From Polytrichum commune (lineage: Eukaryota; Streptophyta; Polytrichopsida; Polytrichales; Polytrichaceae), in NCBI GenBank assembly GCA_950295325.1, contig OX485806.1, forward strand, positions 3,784,001-3,848,000: a DNA stretch of 64,000 nucleotides, in the 5' to 3' direction. The notes under the pieces were generated by a model. That model had not been told where the DNA came from, made no database searches, and saw only the letters and a program-made list of their open reading frames with translations. Position numbers and translations under genes: made by a program. Positions 49,896 through 59,834 of this stretch are shown piece after piece (positions within the stretch are counted from its first letter, which is position 1; every line of letters begins with the position of its first letter).

Positions 49896-50124
49896 CTTGG
49901 ATTTTGTTTCCCAACACCCATCGTTAAAGTCGGGGGGGGGGGAGGGGGAGCTACAAACACCCACATCCTAGTATTTTGTTGCTATTTCATCCTAGTTTAG
50001 CCCCTACAAATGAATTTGAGGTCTTAAAATACTGATTCAGGTGCTACTATGGACTAAAATAGCAACCCTCATGCACTACATAGCAATCAACGTTTCACTC
50101 TCTCCATTGTATGTGTTGTAAAAC

Positions 50125-50195
50125 AAGGATGTTTTACGAACATACACTCTATTCACTCCAGCCTCCTTCGGAGACCGGAGTTCTTCTTCTTCTTT
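50125..50195 (+). mobile_element. SINE-like short retroposon, copy 2 (71 bp)
   Basis: A perfect 11-bp duplication, TGTTGTAAAAC, flanks it (50114-50124 and 50196-50206). The sequence from AGGATGTT to the TTC-repeat tail matches copy 1 at 36422-36517. It is shorter at its 5' end, as expected for incomplete reverse transcription. It has inserted into a family E relative. Confidence 0.85.
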
Positions 50196-50748
50196 TGTTG
50201 TAAAACTTCACTCATCCAACATAGAAAGCCTTAAAATGGTATGAACCCATAAGGTTTATATCCTTTAGAAGATTCGACACCAAAATTAGCTTGTGAGACC
50301 CCAAATTAGTCTACAATGTATTTGGTGAATATTATGGACCGCACTATAAATGAGGAAAATAATACTAAATACATCGCGGATACTAATGTGGGTGCACACT
50401 ATATTCCAACCCACAATGTACAACATCGGAGGTCTATGTTGTAGGTTATAGTATTTTTAGGGGACAAACAATAATGTGGATTTGAGAGACTTCCAACAAA
50501 GTGAGATTCAATCCATACTTGTCATATGTGAGAGGTTTCCAATTTAAGATTCAAATATTCAACATTTTTCCTTGAAATAGAAACCAACAAAATTGAAATA
50601 GTCAGTGGGGGGTCATGTTTTAATGTTGGATGGATGAGAGGCACGCACATATGCGATAATTCTTTCTCTCTTAAGTTTATATGTTGGATGGATGAGAGAT
50701 ACGCCCTCTCTCCCTAAAAATAACTTGAATGCTTGGGGGGGTTAATAA

Positions 50749-51071
50749 GGGCCGCTTCACGAACGAGATTGAAGGCATGTGACCATTGCATTCTAAAATC
50801 TCTTATTGGTCAAAAGGTTGAGACCATCCAAGTTCACTTCACACTAGAAGGTGAAGGCCTAAGGGCCCAAAGAAAATATCACAAATGAAAAGTCTACACG
50901 GATTCCTACAAGGAAGACACTAAATATTGTTTCATGGTTTGTTGTAATTTGTGTCAGGCCCACCTCGCAGGCATATTCTGGCATACCATGTCAATGGTAC
51001 AACCTTTGGATAAGAATCAAGGGCCCTCACATTACATGGTGATGGCCCTTGGCTCGTGTGCGAAGTGGTTC
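50749..51071 (-). mobile_element. PIF/Harbinger-like MITE, family A copy 4 (323 bp)
   Basis: TIRs GGGCCGCTTCACGAACGAG and, in complement, GAACCACTTCGCACACGAG. TAA duplications at 50746-50748 and 51072-51074. It has the orientation of copy 1 and about 180 bases of internal deletion. Confidence 0.88.
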
Positions 51072-51131
51072 TAAGCATTAGGAGAAAGCCTCACCCCCAA
51101 GGGAGGAAGAAATTAAGCTGAAAGTGACTAA

Positions 51132-51601
51132 GGTCCACTTTATACACAACTTGGGGCTGGCCCCAACACTGGTCCGATTCATGTGCATTAAGCCCTCAAT
51201 CCAACCCAACTCTCTCAACTCTTTGTGGGCCCAACTTTGCCACATGTAAAGTGATGAGACCCAATTTTAGGTCCCCATGTTCTTGAGGGGAAAATTTAAT
51301 GAAGACAATCAACCTTTCATGAACCGACAATAGAGATGTTGATTATCCAATGAATGTGCCCAATCCAACCCATGTTGAGAGTTCGGGCTGAGGAGAAGCT
51401 CGTCCTTATTTTTTCAAGTTGGCCCGAAGGTTTGACGCCAATATTGTGCCACCTAGGACGCCACGTAAGATGAGTGAATGTTCAAACCCATTCCTAATAT
51501 AAAACCCTTGGACTGGATTCAATGAAACCGAGTGATCCTATTGGCGCAAATTTAAAGAGTTTGGGTCGACCCTCAATCCGGCCCTACGTATAAAGTGGGC
51601 C
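51132..51601. mobile_element. PIF/Harbinger-like MITE, second family (470 bp)
   Basis: TIRs GGTCCACTTTATACACAAC and, in complement, GGCCCACTTTATACGTAGG. A TAA duplication lies on both sides (51129-51131 and 51602-51604). It lies only about 60 bases from copy 4 of family A and about 1.2 kb upstream of the desaturase ATG. Confidence 0.88.
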
Positions 51602-51660
51602 TAAGTATAGCAACCACTGCCACATGCAAAATATCTGCACAGACCTTAAACCCTGCTTAA

Positions 51661-51692
51661 ACCCCACCCTACCCCACCCCACCCCACCCCTT
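51661..51692 (+). repeat. CCCCA-type short tandem repeat
   Basis: About six units of ACCCC/ACCCT in a row upstream of the desaturase. Confidence 0.85.
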
Positions 51693-52087
51693 CCCAACCC
51701 AAATGTACCCAAGCAGCAAGAACCGGAAAGCACCAGAAAGCACAACAAGACGAAGAACAAGAAAGAATCCTCCCAAATCACACAGGGTCGCCCTCGACAT
51801 TCTTATTTTACTTACTTTTTATTACCTGCCACATTGTAACTCACATCGTCCGACGATCTCGATGCCTGGAAACTTAACTTCCACTGATCATCGCAGCAGC
51901 GGCATGGTGTCATAGCCATAGCTAAAGTTATGGTGGTGATGCTCATGGTGAGGGAACGTCGCTCCGAACTTGGCTGCTGCAGCACATGAGTCCATGACTC
52001 ATCACCATGAAGTACTTGCATATAGTACTCGGATGGGATCACTCGACTGATGAGTGGGTTAGGTCGGTGCGCTGTTTGAAATAGCAA

Positions 52088-52845
52088 AAGCTAAGCTACA
52101 GTGTGTAGGTGGGGGGTCGTGTCCGGCGGCGACGATTTTTGTTGTTCAGTTGTTGTTGCTGCTACTGCTGCTGCGTACGTGGCCATTGGTAGGTCGCTGG
52201 CTCGCTGCTGGGATGGTGCGCGGCACTTGCCTGGTTGTAGATCGGTAGGAGGAGGCTCGCAGGCTGGTGATGAGTCTTTGGGGAGGAGTCGGTGTCTGTA
52301 GGTTTATGGCTGTTTTGAGAGTTTCCGGGGGGTGATATGTTTTGTCTTGTTGTGTTCTGTTTTGGTTTGGTTGGATTTGACTCTGGGTTTTAGTGCGAGG
52401 TGGGTTGGTATTGTGGGTTTTGGGTGTGGGAAGATCAGGGGGGTGGGTGGTTAAGCTAGAGCGCCGAGCTGAATGTGGCGACGTGTTGTATGTGGTAGGT
52501 GATATGTTGAAGAGTATTTTTGCCATATCAACAAGCTGGGCATTTGGTTCCCGCCCTCCTGGAGGTCCGCCCACTTGATGCGAATGCATTGCTGCGAGAC
52601 GAGCTTTGTGGTGTGGTAATCTTTCTTGGAGGGGAAAGATTCAGGAGGATCGGGTTAGGAAGTCGAATGTGTGAAGGAGGGTCGGAGGTTTTGTGAAGAG
52701 GAAGCAGAGGGAGAGAGAGAGAGAGGAAGAGTGAGAGAGAGGGGGCGGGGGAGGGTAGGCAGGCAGGGGAGTTGGGTTGGGATCATCGAAAGTGGACGGA
52801 GAAAGAAAGATTACAGGTTAAGGCAGTTGTAGTCATCCTGCTGCT
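52088..52845 (+). promoter_or_regulatory. Upstream region and probable 5' leader of the desaturase
   Basis: The composition changes sharply from AT-rich repeats to a G/T-rich stretch with CTG/TGT triplet runs (52140-52172), and then to a purine tract at 52688-52755 (GAGAGAGA and GGGGGCGGGGG). Long GA tracts are common in plant 5' leaders. I could not identify a TATA box or the transcription start. Short open frames on either strand here show no family similarity. Confidence 0.5.
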
Positions 52846-54279
52846 ATGGCGGAGGCAACCGAGGACACATCGAAGGATACATTGAAGGTGGTGAAAAGCA
52901 ACAAGCCAGGGATCATAGGCAGACCAGATCTATGCTTACCATCGTTGACTCCATTCCTGGCACCTAAACCTACAAAGCTCCTCACCAAGATCCACGACAA
53001 ATGGTACGACTTGACCGAATTCGAGAGGCATCATCCAGGAGGGCCAGTGGCGTTAGGCTTGGCAAGGGGAAGGGACGCTACCGTGATGTTCGAGAGTCAC
53101 CATCCATTCACACAACAGAAATTCCTGTACGCTATTTTGGAGAAGTACGAGATCGAGGCATCCGATGCGAAGCACCTGCGGACGTTGGAGGAGCAGCATG
53201 GCATCGAGGAGCACAAGTTTGAATGGGGGACTGCATTCGGCGCAGCTTTGAAGTTCCAGGTGAAGGAGTATTTTGAAGTGGAGGCGAAGAGGAGGAATGT
53301 GAACCTGCGGGAGGCAACGAAGGCAACTCCTGCAAGATGGGCGGAGATTGCGATCTTGGCGTTGATTTATATGTGCACCATCCCAGGGTTCTTTCGAGGA
53401 GATTGGAAATTCTTGTTCCTTTTTCCGTTAGCTGCGTGGCTTGTGGGGGTTAACACTTTCCATGACGCCACACACTTCGCTTTGACAAGCAACTGGAGAG
53501 TAAATGCTCTGTTGCCTTACGTTTACCCTTTCTTCTCCAGCCCATTTGTGTGGTACCACCAGCATAACATCGGTCACCATAGCTATCCGAATGTTGGTGA
53601 CCGGGATCCGGATGTGTTGCATCATTACTGGATGAAGAGGGAAGTGAAGAGTGTGAAGTGGACACCGGAGCATCAGAAACAGAGGACTGTGTGGTATATA
53701 GCTTTCTGGTGGTGTGTGGCTGTGGAGTTTGGGTTGACAACCATGGAGGATCTGTGGATGTTGCAGAGCAATCTTTACAATGAAGTTGTACCCATGATGG
53801 CCATCAGTGGGAGGCGGAGGTTGATCCATGTGGTGGGAAGGACATTCACCATAGTTGCCATCCATGCGTGGCCGTTCTTGCTGTTGGAGTCTTGGGGCAA
53901 GTGCTTTGCATTTGCTCTAATTCCTTACCTCTGGTTCAGTGTTCTGTTTATGATGAATACTCAAATCAACCATCTCCTTCCCCACACCGCGCACGCCACT
54001 GACTCAGATTGGTACAAGCATCAAGTCATCACTGCCCAAGATTTTGGCGTAGCTAGCAAGTTTTGCTTTATTTTGAGTGGAGGGCTGAATTACCAAGTCA
54101 TTCACCACCTGTTTCCCACAGTCAACCATTGCCATCTCCCAAAATTGCAACCCATTGTTGCACGCCTATGTGAGAAGTACGGTGTAAAGTATACGACAGC
54201 TGGGGGATACGTAGACGCGATCAGGGCTCACCACGAGCACTCTGTAAATATGTCCAAGGATTCAGAACACCAGGATTAG
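52846..54279 (+). CDS. Front-end fatty-acid desaturase with fused cytochrome b5 domain
   Basis: This is an intact, intronless gene for 477 residues. Residues about 45-105 form a cytochrome b5 domain with the haem motif H63-P-G-G66 and a second candidate haem ligand at H86. The desaturase domain has the three histidine boxes: H206-D-A-T-H210, H240-N-I-G-H244-H245, and the variant third box Q417-V-I-H-H421, in which Gln replaces the first His. That Q-x-x-H-H box plus an N-terminal b5 defines front-end desaturases, which insert a double bond between an existing one and the carboxyl end (Delta4, 5, 6 or 8). Hydrophobic stretches near 167-182, 189-205, 283-298, 336-347 and 353-371 fit an ER membrane enzyme. 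In bryophytes such enzymes make arachidonic and eicosapentaenoic acids. Which Delta position it attacks cannot be read from sequence; Delta5 or Delta6 are the leading options. The b5 part is shorter and unlike that of seed-plant Delta6/Delta8 enzymes. The start ATG follows a GA-rich leader. Confidence 0.96.
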   Translation: MAEATEDTSKDTLKVVKSNKPGIIGRPDLCLPSLTPFLAPKPTKLLTKIHDKWYDLTEFERHHPGGPVALGLARGRDATVMFESHHPFTQQKFLYAILEKYEIEASDAKHLRTLEEQHGIEEHKFEWGTAFGAALKFQVKEYFEVEAKRRNVNLREATKATPARWAEIAILALIYMCTIPGFFRGDWKFLFLFPLAAWLVGVNTFHDATHFALTSNWRVNALLPYVYPFFSSPFVWYHQHNIGHHSYPNVGDRDPDVLHHYWMKREVKSVKWTPEHQKQRTVWYIAFWWCVAVEFGLTTMEDLWMLQSNLYNEVVPMMAISGRRRLIHVVGRTFTIVAIHAWPFLLLESWGKCFAFALIPYLWFSVLFMMNTQINHLLPHTAHATDSDWYKHQVITAQDFGVASKFCFILSGGLNYQVIHHLFPTVNHCHLPKLQPIVARLCEKYGVKYTTAGGYVDAIRAHHEHSVNMSKDSEHQD

Positions 54280-57200
54280 AAACAAAAACAGTCTGTTACT
54301 CTCAAAAAATGTTTGATTAGTTTTTCCGGCCAAGAGCCGATATACGAACCGTCTCTCTGAGATGACATTCATTTCCGAAAGCGTGTCCTCCCCTCCTTAC
54401 CCTGCTTGTACCTCTTCTTCTGTCTTGATAATTTTGTGCTCTCAAGTTGGGTATCATATCTGGTTCCCTACTTCTTTCGTGCTCTTTTTTCTCGATGTTG
54501 TCGAAAGCGAGCCACTGAGTGTTGCTCTGCTCTTCTGTCCCGAACCCTAAATCCCGGGGCCGCAAAATGTGTCTGCAGCGCTTAGCAAGTGAAAGATGCT
54601 TACAAATTGTATAAACCCAGGATAAAAATATACATGGTCGAATTCTACGAACATGTTGCTTAGCGGAGAATCAGAAGACAATTGAAGCTTGGACATCATC
54701 AAAGCACCTTGTGATCACAAAATATGGTAAGAACTTAATATCCTACTTGAAGCATCTCTTACTATAGAAAGAGACTGTTGTCCAGTGATGGTGAAGTACT
54801 TTATAGTGTGTATGAAATTTGCACTGCCCTTGGGAACATTTTGCTTTCTAGGTTTGAGAAGAATAATTGCACTCTGGGTGTCTATGGTACTGCTGCGAGA
54901 AGAGACTTGATAGTCATCTCACAGGTATAGATATCAGTTGGCAGCCGGTAGAAGATCTTGGGTGTCAGTTATGCCAACACTCTTGAGTAACTTATAGTCT
55001 GACTTCAGAGTACTGACAAGCATTTCGCAAGCCCACCTGTTTTACAGGAGCCATTTAATCCTATCATGGTAACAGGATGGGGGAGGAAATCTCATCTGGT
55101 AACATGCCTCAATGTGGTGATGAGCAGATTTTGGAAGTGACGAATGATACTTTGTGGTAAGATTGTTCCACACCTTTAGTTAATTACTCCGCTTTCCTTT
55201 GGTATTCAAACGATGGGCCTTAGAAGTATTTAATTAAATGGCCAGGGATGTCTGTGGGTAAGCTGACGTTGTTACCTGGAATTCCTGACATACTTCAAAG
55301 GTGTCCCAGCAGTGATTTGTTGTGATACTCAGCTTGTCAGTAAGTACACTGAACATAGCCCATTATTTACGATGCCGAGTGGACTGCTTGAATCTCTATG
55401 TCATTGACAGCTACAGTAGGCATTTTCTAATCAAATAATACATACTAATAATAAATATTAGAAATGATCGATATTAAATTAGCACTTTTGTCTTGACGAT
55501 TTTATTGTTCTTTCAAATATAATGAAATTATATTCCACACTAATTTTCATTATCCAGAAATGGGATTCATAATTGGTGTGGTTATTCATATTTTGCACAA
55601 CTTGAATTGTTCATGAATTTTTTAAAGGTTCTTCAATTCACAAGTAATGTGGGCCACACTAACTTAGTGGCGATATCCAGTGTAGTTGTCTATGATTTAG
55701 CAGAATTTTATGCTTCTACTGTATAATTAACTCTGCAAAATGATTCCAAGCTACTGGCAATGTTGTTTATAATTGTCAAGCATTGCCACACGAGGACTTT
55801 ACATTATTTAGTATATGTCTTTCCTTCTAAACTCAATATAATAATCAGCAGTTTTTTAAATCAACAGTGAACTTGATCATGTCTTCCTGCAGGTTTTCTT
55901 ACAATTTGTGTGCTTTTTTGCAGTTCAGGGGAATTAGTGTTTTTTAAATCTTTCTGTGCAAAAAACCTATTTCTGCCTTGTGGGCAGCCCTAAAGAATCT
56001 TCCAGCCTGCGTGCATGGACTTTTGTGCATTTCCCATTTTGTTTTCCCATTTTGGGGAAACATGCACATTGCACATTACCTTGAGGTAGTTTACTGACGA
56101 CGACTCTGCAGGGCAGCATGCCTTCCCATTCTGCCACTGCTTGAGAAATTGGGAGATTTGAATTATCTTCTTAACAAAGTGACAAGGAACAGATTATAAA
56201 CTGGTAAATTCAAGTGAGTGATGGAGAGGTCTCCAAAAAGATCCACATCTGCTAATACTAAAAAAAGAATACATTCAAGTGTTATGCATAGTCAAGATTA
56301 TTACCAAATGCTATAGAAAATGCAAGTGAAGTTTACACCAAAACACAAAAGCATCAACAAGTCACTGCAATGATCATAATTAATAGTTGGGAATTAGAAC
56401 CGTTTAATTGTGAAAAGCATAGTGATTCACCATGAGACATCATCCATAACCAGGACCATAAAATTTTGACTTACTTTCTGCCTATTGCTGTACCCTGACA
56501 TCTCTTTTGACTCAGTTCTATCCAGCACATTGCATACATGTGCCACCACCTGTTGGCCCAGAGCTGATCTCTGAATTGTCAATACTTGGAGCCAAGAGTA
56601 ACAGTACAAGAATTGAAAGGATTTAGTCCTAGTAGATTGTCAAGTCGGAGCAGACTGGGTCAAATTATCACCAGGACATGACCCCTTGAGCAGCATAACT
56701 AATGGTAACATTTGTATTCTTGAGTAAGTTAGAGGTCAATCATCTCCTCCGAAGGTGATGTACTTGTTAGACTCAATCTAAGGACAGATACAGGAAAAAC
56801 CTTGCATAGACTTTGTGTAGATGTGTACTTTGATAGTAAAGTGCATTCACATAAAAAATTAAATTTGAACTATCTAAGTAGACACAAACAGTGAAGAAGA
56901 TTTGTCAATTTCTGTGTATTGGCAAGGGTCATGACAATCGCTTGAAAAGTATCTTCAGTATTAGAAGTCCATCACATTTGAGAGTTGGAACAATTGTCAA
57001 ATTGAATACTATGTTATCTGTGTACAATCTTAAATAATGCAACATATTGAAGAGGTAGTACTGGTAAGTCTTGCTTCAACTGCACTGTACATATTCCAAA
57101 GCCAATGTGACTCGAGTGTATGGAGATTCAACCTCACCATCCATCCATCAACCCATTTTGCATTATTGTCCTTTCATAAATTAGAAGCCTCTTCCATACG

Positions 57201-57374
57201 CATAATCTCAACCTTGGGTTGAGATTCTAATTCCTTTTTCTTTTCGTCTGAGGTCACTTGATTGAAGGTTGACTGAAGAGTATGATGACCAAAAGTAAAT
57301 CGAACGTCGTCAGTCCACAAATCTCGATGCATGGTGCGTTACTGCAGTGCTTTTGGAAGAAGTAGATTGTCGTT
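54280..57374. other. Desaturase 3' region and intergenic stretch
   Basis: The 3' UTR follows the TAG at 54277; an AATAAA-like site is not obvious, though GATAAAAATA lies at about 54621. The remaining 2.5 kb hold no repeat or domain I recognise. A minus-strand open stretch at 56427-56640 (ending with a Ser/Arg/Lys-rich part) could be a linker of the B3 locus to its right, without proof. Confidence 0.35.
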
Positions 57375-58711
57375 TCAGCTTGTACGCTGATCTGCAGGAG
57401 CTATGCTGTCGATTTGATTTGATGAAGGTTTTTCTGTGAGCACGTTATACTGTTCTGGCTCTCTCTGCAACTTTCTGACGACGAAGAACAAAGGTGCCTT
57501 GAGAGTAAAAACGAGCTCCTGTCCAAGATGTAGCTGATTTTGGTGCACAAAGTCACCCCGGTTTGAGGTGAACTCTAGGACGCTGCATAGTTTTAGTAAA
57601 CCTAACAGTGCAATCAACATTTCGCACAGGGGAACCTTCATATACCCCTCTGAGTCTGACAACTTCAATCTGGTCGATATGTTTCCGGAGGAATTCACAA
57701 GGGAGTTCCTATGGCCAAGACCATCAAGACTCGTGGATGTTCTTTAGTTTATAAGATGTGGTCAGTCTGCAAATCTTGAGAGGAAGAAAGAATTATAAGC
57801 AAGTCGCCTAAAATGCCAAACTAGGGCACATGATTCTTCCTGCGATTCTCCACTACAGAAAAATAGACATAACGATTTCTGAACTAACCAGGAAGCGTTG
57901 CTTGCATTCCGATGAACATTGAACACTCCTAGAACCTTTGAGAAGCTTGCAGATGAACTTAACCTTGTCTTTGAAGGGATGCAGTTGGAAATAAATCATC
58001 CTCTTCGGAATGCTCACTTATGGGTTGGTTATACTCTTGGCCTTTGAGACATTGGTTTCGCTGGCCATTAGAGAGGTTTTTTCCATGTACTTTGATGTGT
58101 GATTACCCCTTCTCGAAAGACCTTTGGCTGTTAGACAACAACGCAATTCGCGAACACTTTGTTGATGGCAGCGTCATAACATACATACAACATGTGTGTA
58201 AAGGATTTTCGAAATTTCTGGAGCATCAGGAAGTGAGAAGAGAAATTATGCAGCATACCTTGTCATAAAGAATTGAATAATCTGAGTCGGAAGATGGTCT
58301 TCCAGGACAACCATGGTCTGAGTTCGAGGTGAAATTATAATCAGTGCTTGGAGAAACTCTCTTGTTCGCAAAAACTGGGTTGATTTCACTCGCTACGTCC
58401 GGTTTTTGATCGTCGTTCTCATCATCATCAGCAGCCAGATTAATATAGTCTTTCTTCTTGGACAAGAACCTCACTCCTCCTCAAGCTACGGTGGCAGCCA
58501 AGGTTTCACCCGAGGGTTTTTCAACTAGTGTAAGCTTGAAGTGCGCTGGAAGTGCAAATTCTTCATCAGACGAGCTGTCACTGAATTTTGGCTCGTGAAT
58601 ACCTTCGGAGGCAACTGATTCCGGACGGCCGGTATAACTTTGTTGGCCAAAGGTCTGTTTCCTTGTCTTCAGCTCAGACAACAGAGGATCATTAAGGTAA
58701 TCCGGTGTTAA
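57375..58711 (-). pseudogene. REM-like B3 gene, second half, degenerate
   Basis: Read on the minus strand. A linker exon (58711-58259) is acidic and Ser-rich (D-S-S-S-D-E-E, then D-D-D-E-N-D-D) and holds one in-frame TGA at 58481-58483; it ends at a GTATGC donor. A short exon near 57999-57889 (F-I-C-K-L-L-K-G) may be the first B3 strand and ends at GTTAGT. After the acceptor CATAG, the main B3 exon starts at 57708 with E-L-P-C-E-F-L-R-K-H and runs to R-P-R-V-H-L-K-P-G, where G-W becomes GGG-TGA. The domain resumes in another frame with D-F-V-H-Q-N-Q-L-H-L-G-Q-E-L-V-F-T-L and F-F-V-V-R-K-L. So the domain is complete in content but broken in frame at the conserved G-W. Together with 59173-59834 this is probably one two-domain gene. 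Not functional as it stands. Confidence 0.68.
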
Positions 58712-58740
58712 TCAAACATAGCAAATATGTAAACACCAAT

Positions 58741-58860
58741 ACTTGAGTGCTGCGTGGTTAGGTGTGGGTGTAAGAACAAACACCAAACAGGCACCATGTC
58801 TTAAAGAGACTGGACTACGTGCTCAAAGTTTGTCAACCATTTAGACTCAATAGTCAACCC
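58741..58860 (-). repeat. Dispersed repeat family G, partial copy
   Basis: It shares 'aacaaacaccaa', 'cttaaagagactggactacg' and 'tgctcaaagtttg' with the reversed family G copies. It lies between the two halves of the B3 locus. Confidence 0.5.
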
Positions 58861-59172
58861 ATCTGCTCATTCAACCAAGAAAGAGAATCTTGACATTGAC
58901 ATGAAGAATGAGATATTCATACGAGCTCCGAAAATGGTAAGGAGAATGGCTACGGGCATGGTTTGGATTAGTTTTGGATTTGCTACCTGACCATCTATCA
59001 CTAATTGCGATGTTTTTCATATCCTACGAGGTTGAAGTGGGTGCAGAGCTAATTCACGTGTCCGTTGAAGACCTGCTTACCTTATTCCAAGTTTCGCAGT
59101 AATTAATTCTTCTTGTTGCAGGCCCGGAATTAGCACGAGAAGCATTGATTGCTCTTGTGAACATCCTCTTGG

Positions 59173-59834
59173 TCAGATGTACACCACGAATTTGGACACC
59201 GCCTTCAAGGAAAAGATCAAACGGTCACCTGCTCTGTGGTCATTGGAAATGGCAATGGTCTTCCACCCTCCACTAAACATCACTCTCGGTTTGACGAGTT
59301 CTCCAGAAACAAAGAGGCGAGCGGGCCAAACTCTCCCGGAGGCTCCACATTCTAGAGTAACGATTCGGTGGAACTCGTCACCCTGTCACGTACAAACCAT
59401 GCAGGTAATGCCTGCAATCAATCAATGTATAGCATCAACCATATCCATGATCAATTCCAAAGAAACAAATCGCATACATAATCCATCGAAATTAGCAAGT
59501 CTGTGATGCTTGATTACCAGTTGACAAAGAGTACTCCTACTGGATGCACCAAGCAACCAAATAGGGTACTTAAGCAGTCAACTATATCCATGATCACTTC
59601 CAAACGAACACATACTTAGTTGCAAGCATACAAATATCAGATATCAAAGTCATACAAATTTAGCTCTGATTAATTCTAAGCAAGTAGACTTGTGATGATG
59701 CTTACCAGTTGACAAGGACTACTTCTACTGGGTGCACCGAGCATCCAAACATGTGTGCCTTTCAATACTTTCTCAAAGTAGACATGGCCCTCGCAATGCA
59801 GACATTTGAGGACATCGGCCTCGCGTCGCTCCAT
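59173..59834 (-). pseudogene. REM-like B3 gene, first half, two exons with a frameshift
   Basis: Exon 1 (59834-59706) is 43 codons: M-E-R-R-E-A-D-V-L-K, C-L-H-C, then H-V-Y-F-E-K-V-L-K-G (the first B3 strand), ending in a perfect GTAAG donor. The intron ends TTGATTGCAG. Exon 2 (59411-59173) begins A-L-P-A-W-F-V-R-D-R. One G is missing in a G-run (about 59390), after which D-E-F-H-R-I-V-T-L, S-G-R-V-W, P-R-V-M-F-S-G-G-W-K, A-G-D-R-L-I-F-S-L and S-K-F-V-V-Y-I follow to a TGA. Both splice phases are 0. The B3 fold is complete apart from the single missing base, and the TGA comes right at the end of the domain. It is likely the amino-terminal half of the gene that continues at 58711. A one-base assembly error would restore the domain. 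Confidence 0.78.
59438..59760. repeat. Local tandem duplication of intron and exon-1 end
   Basis: 59438-59562 and 59579-59760 are diverged copies (shared 'tatccatgatca' and 'taccagttgacaa', 'actcctactggatgcacc'). The duplication lies within the B3 intron and includes the last part of exon 1. In the inner copy the donor has decayed (GTAATC instead of GTAAGC). Confidence 0.75.

Noticed and set aside
52146-52589. 147-residue minus-strand Pro/Thr/Asn-rich frame
   Set aside because: It is antisense to the G/T-rich leader of the desaturase, which produces such low-complexity frames by composition.
53428-53865. 145-residue minus-strand frame
   Set aside because: Shadow of the desaturase coding strand.
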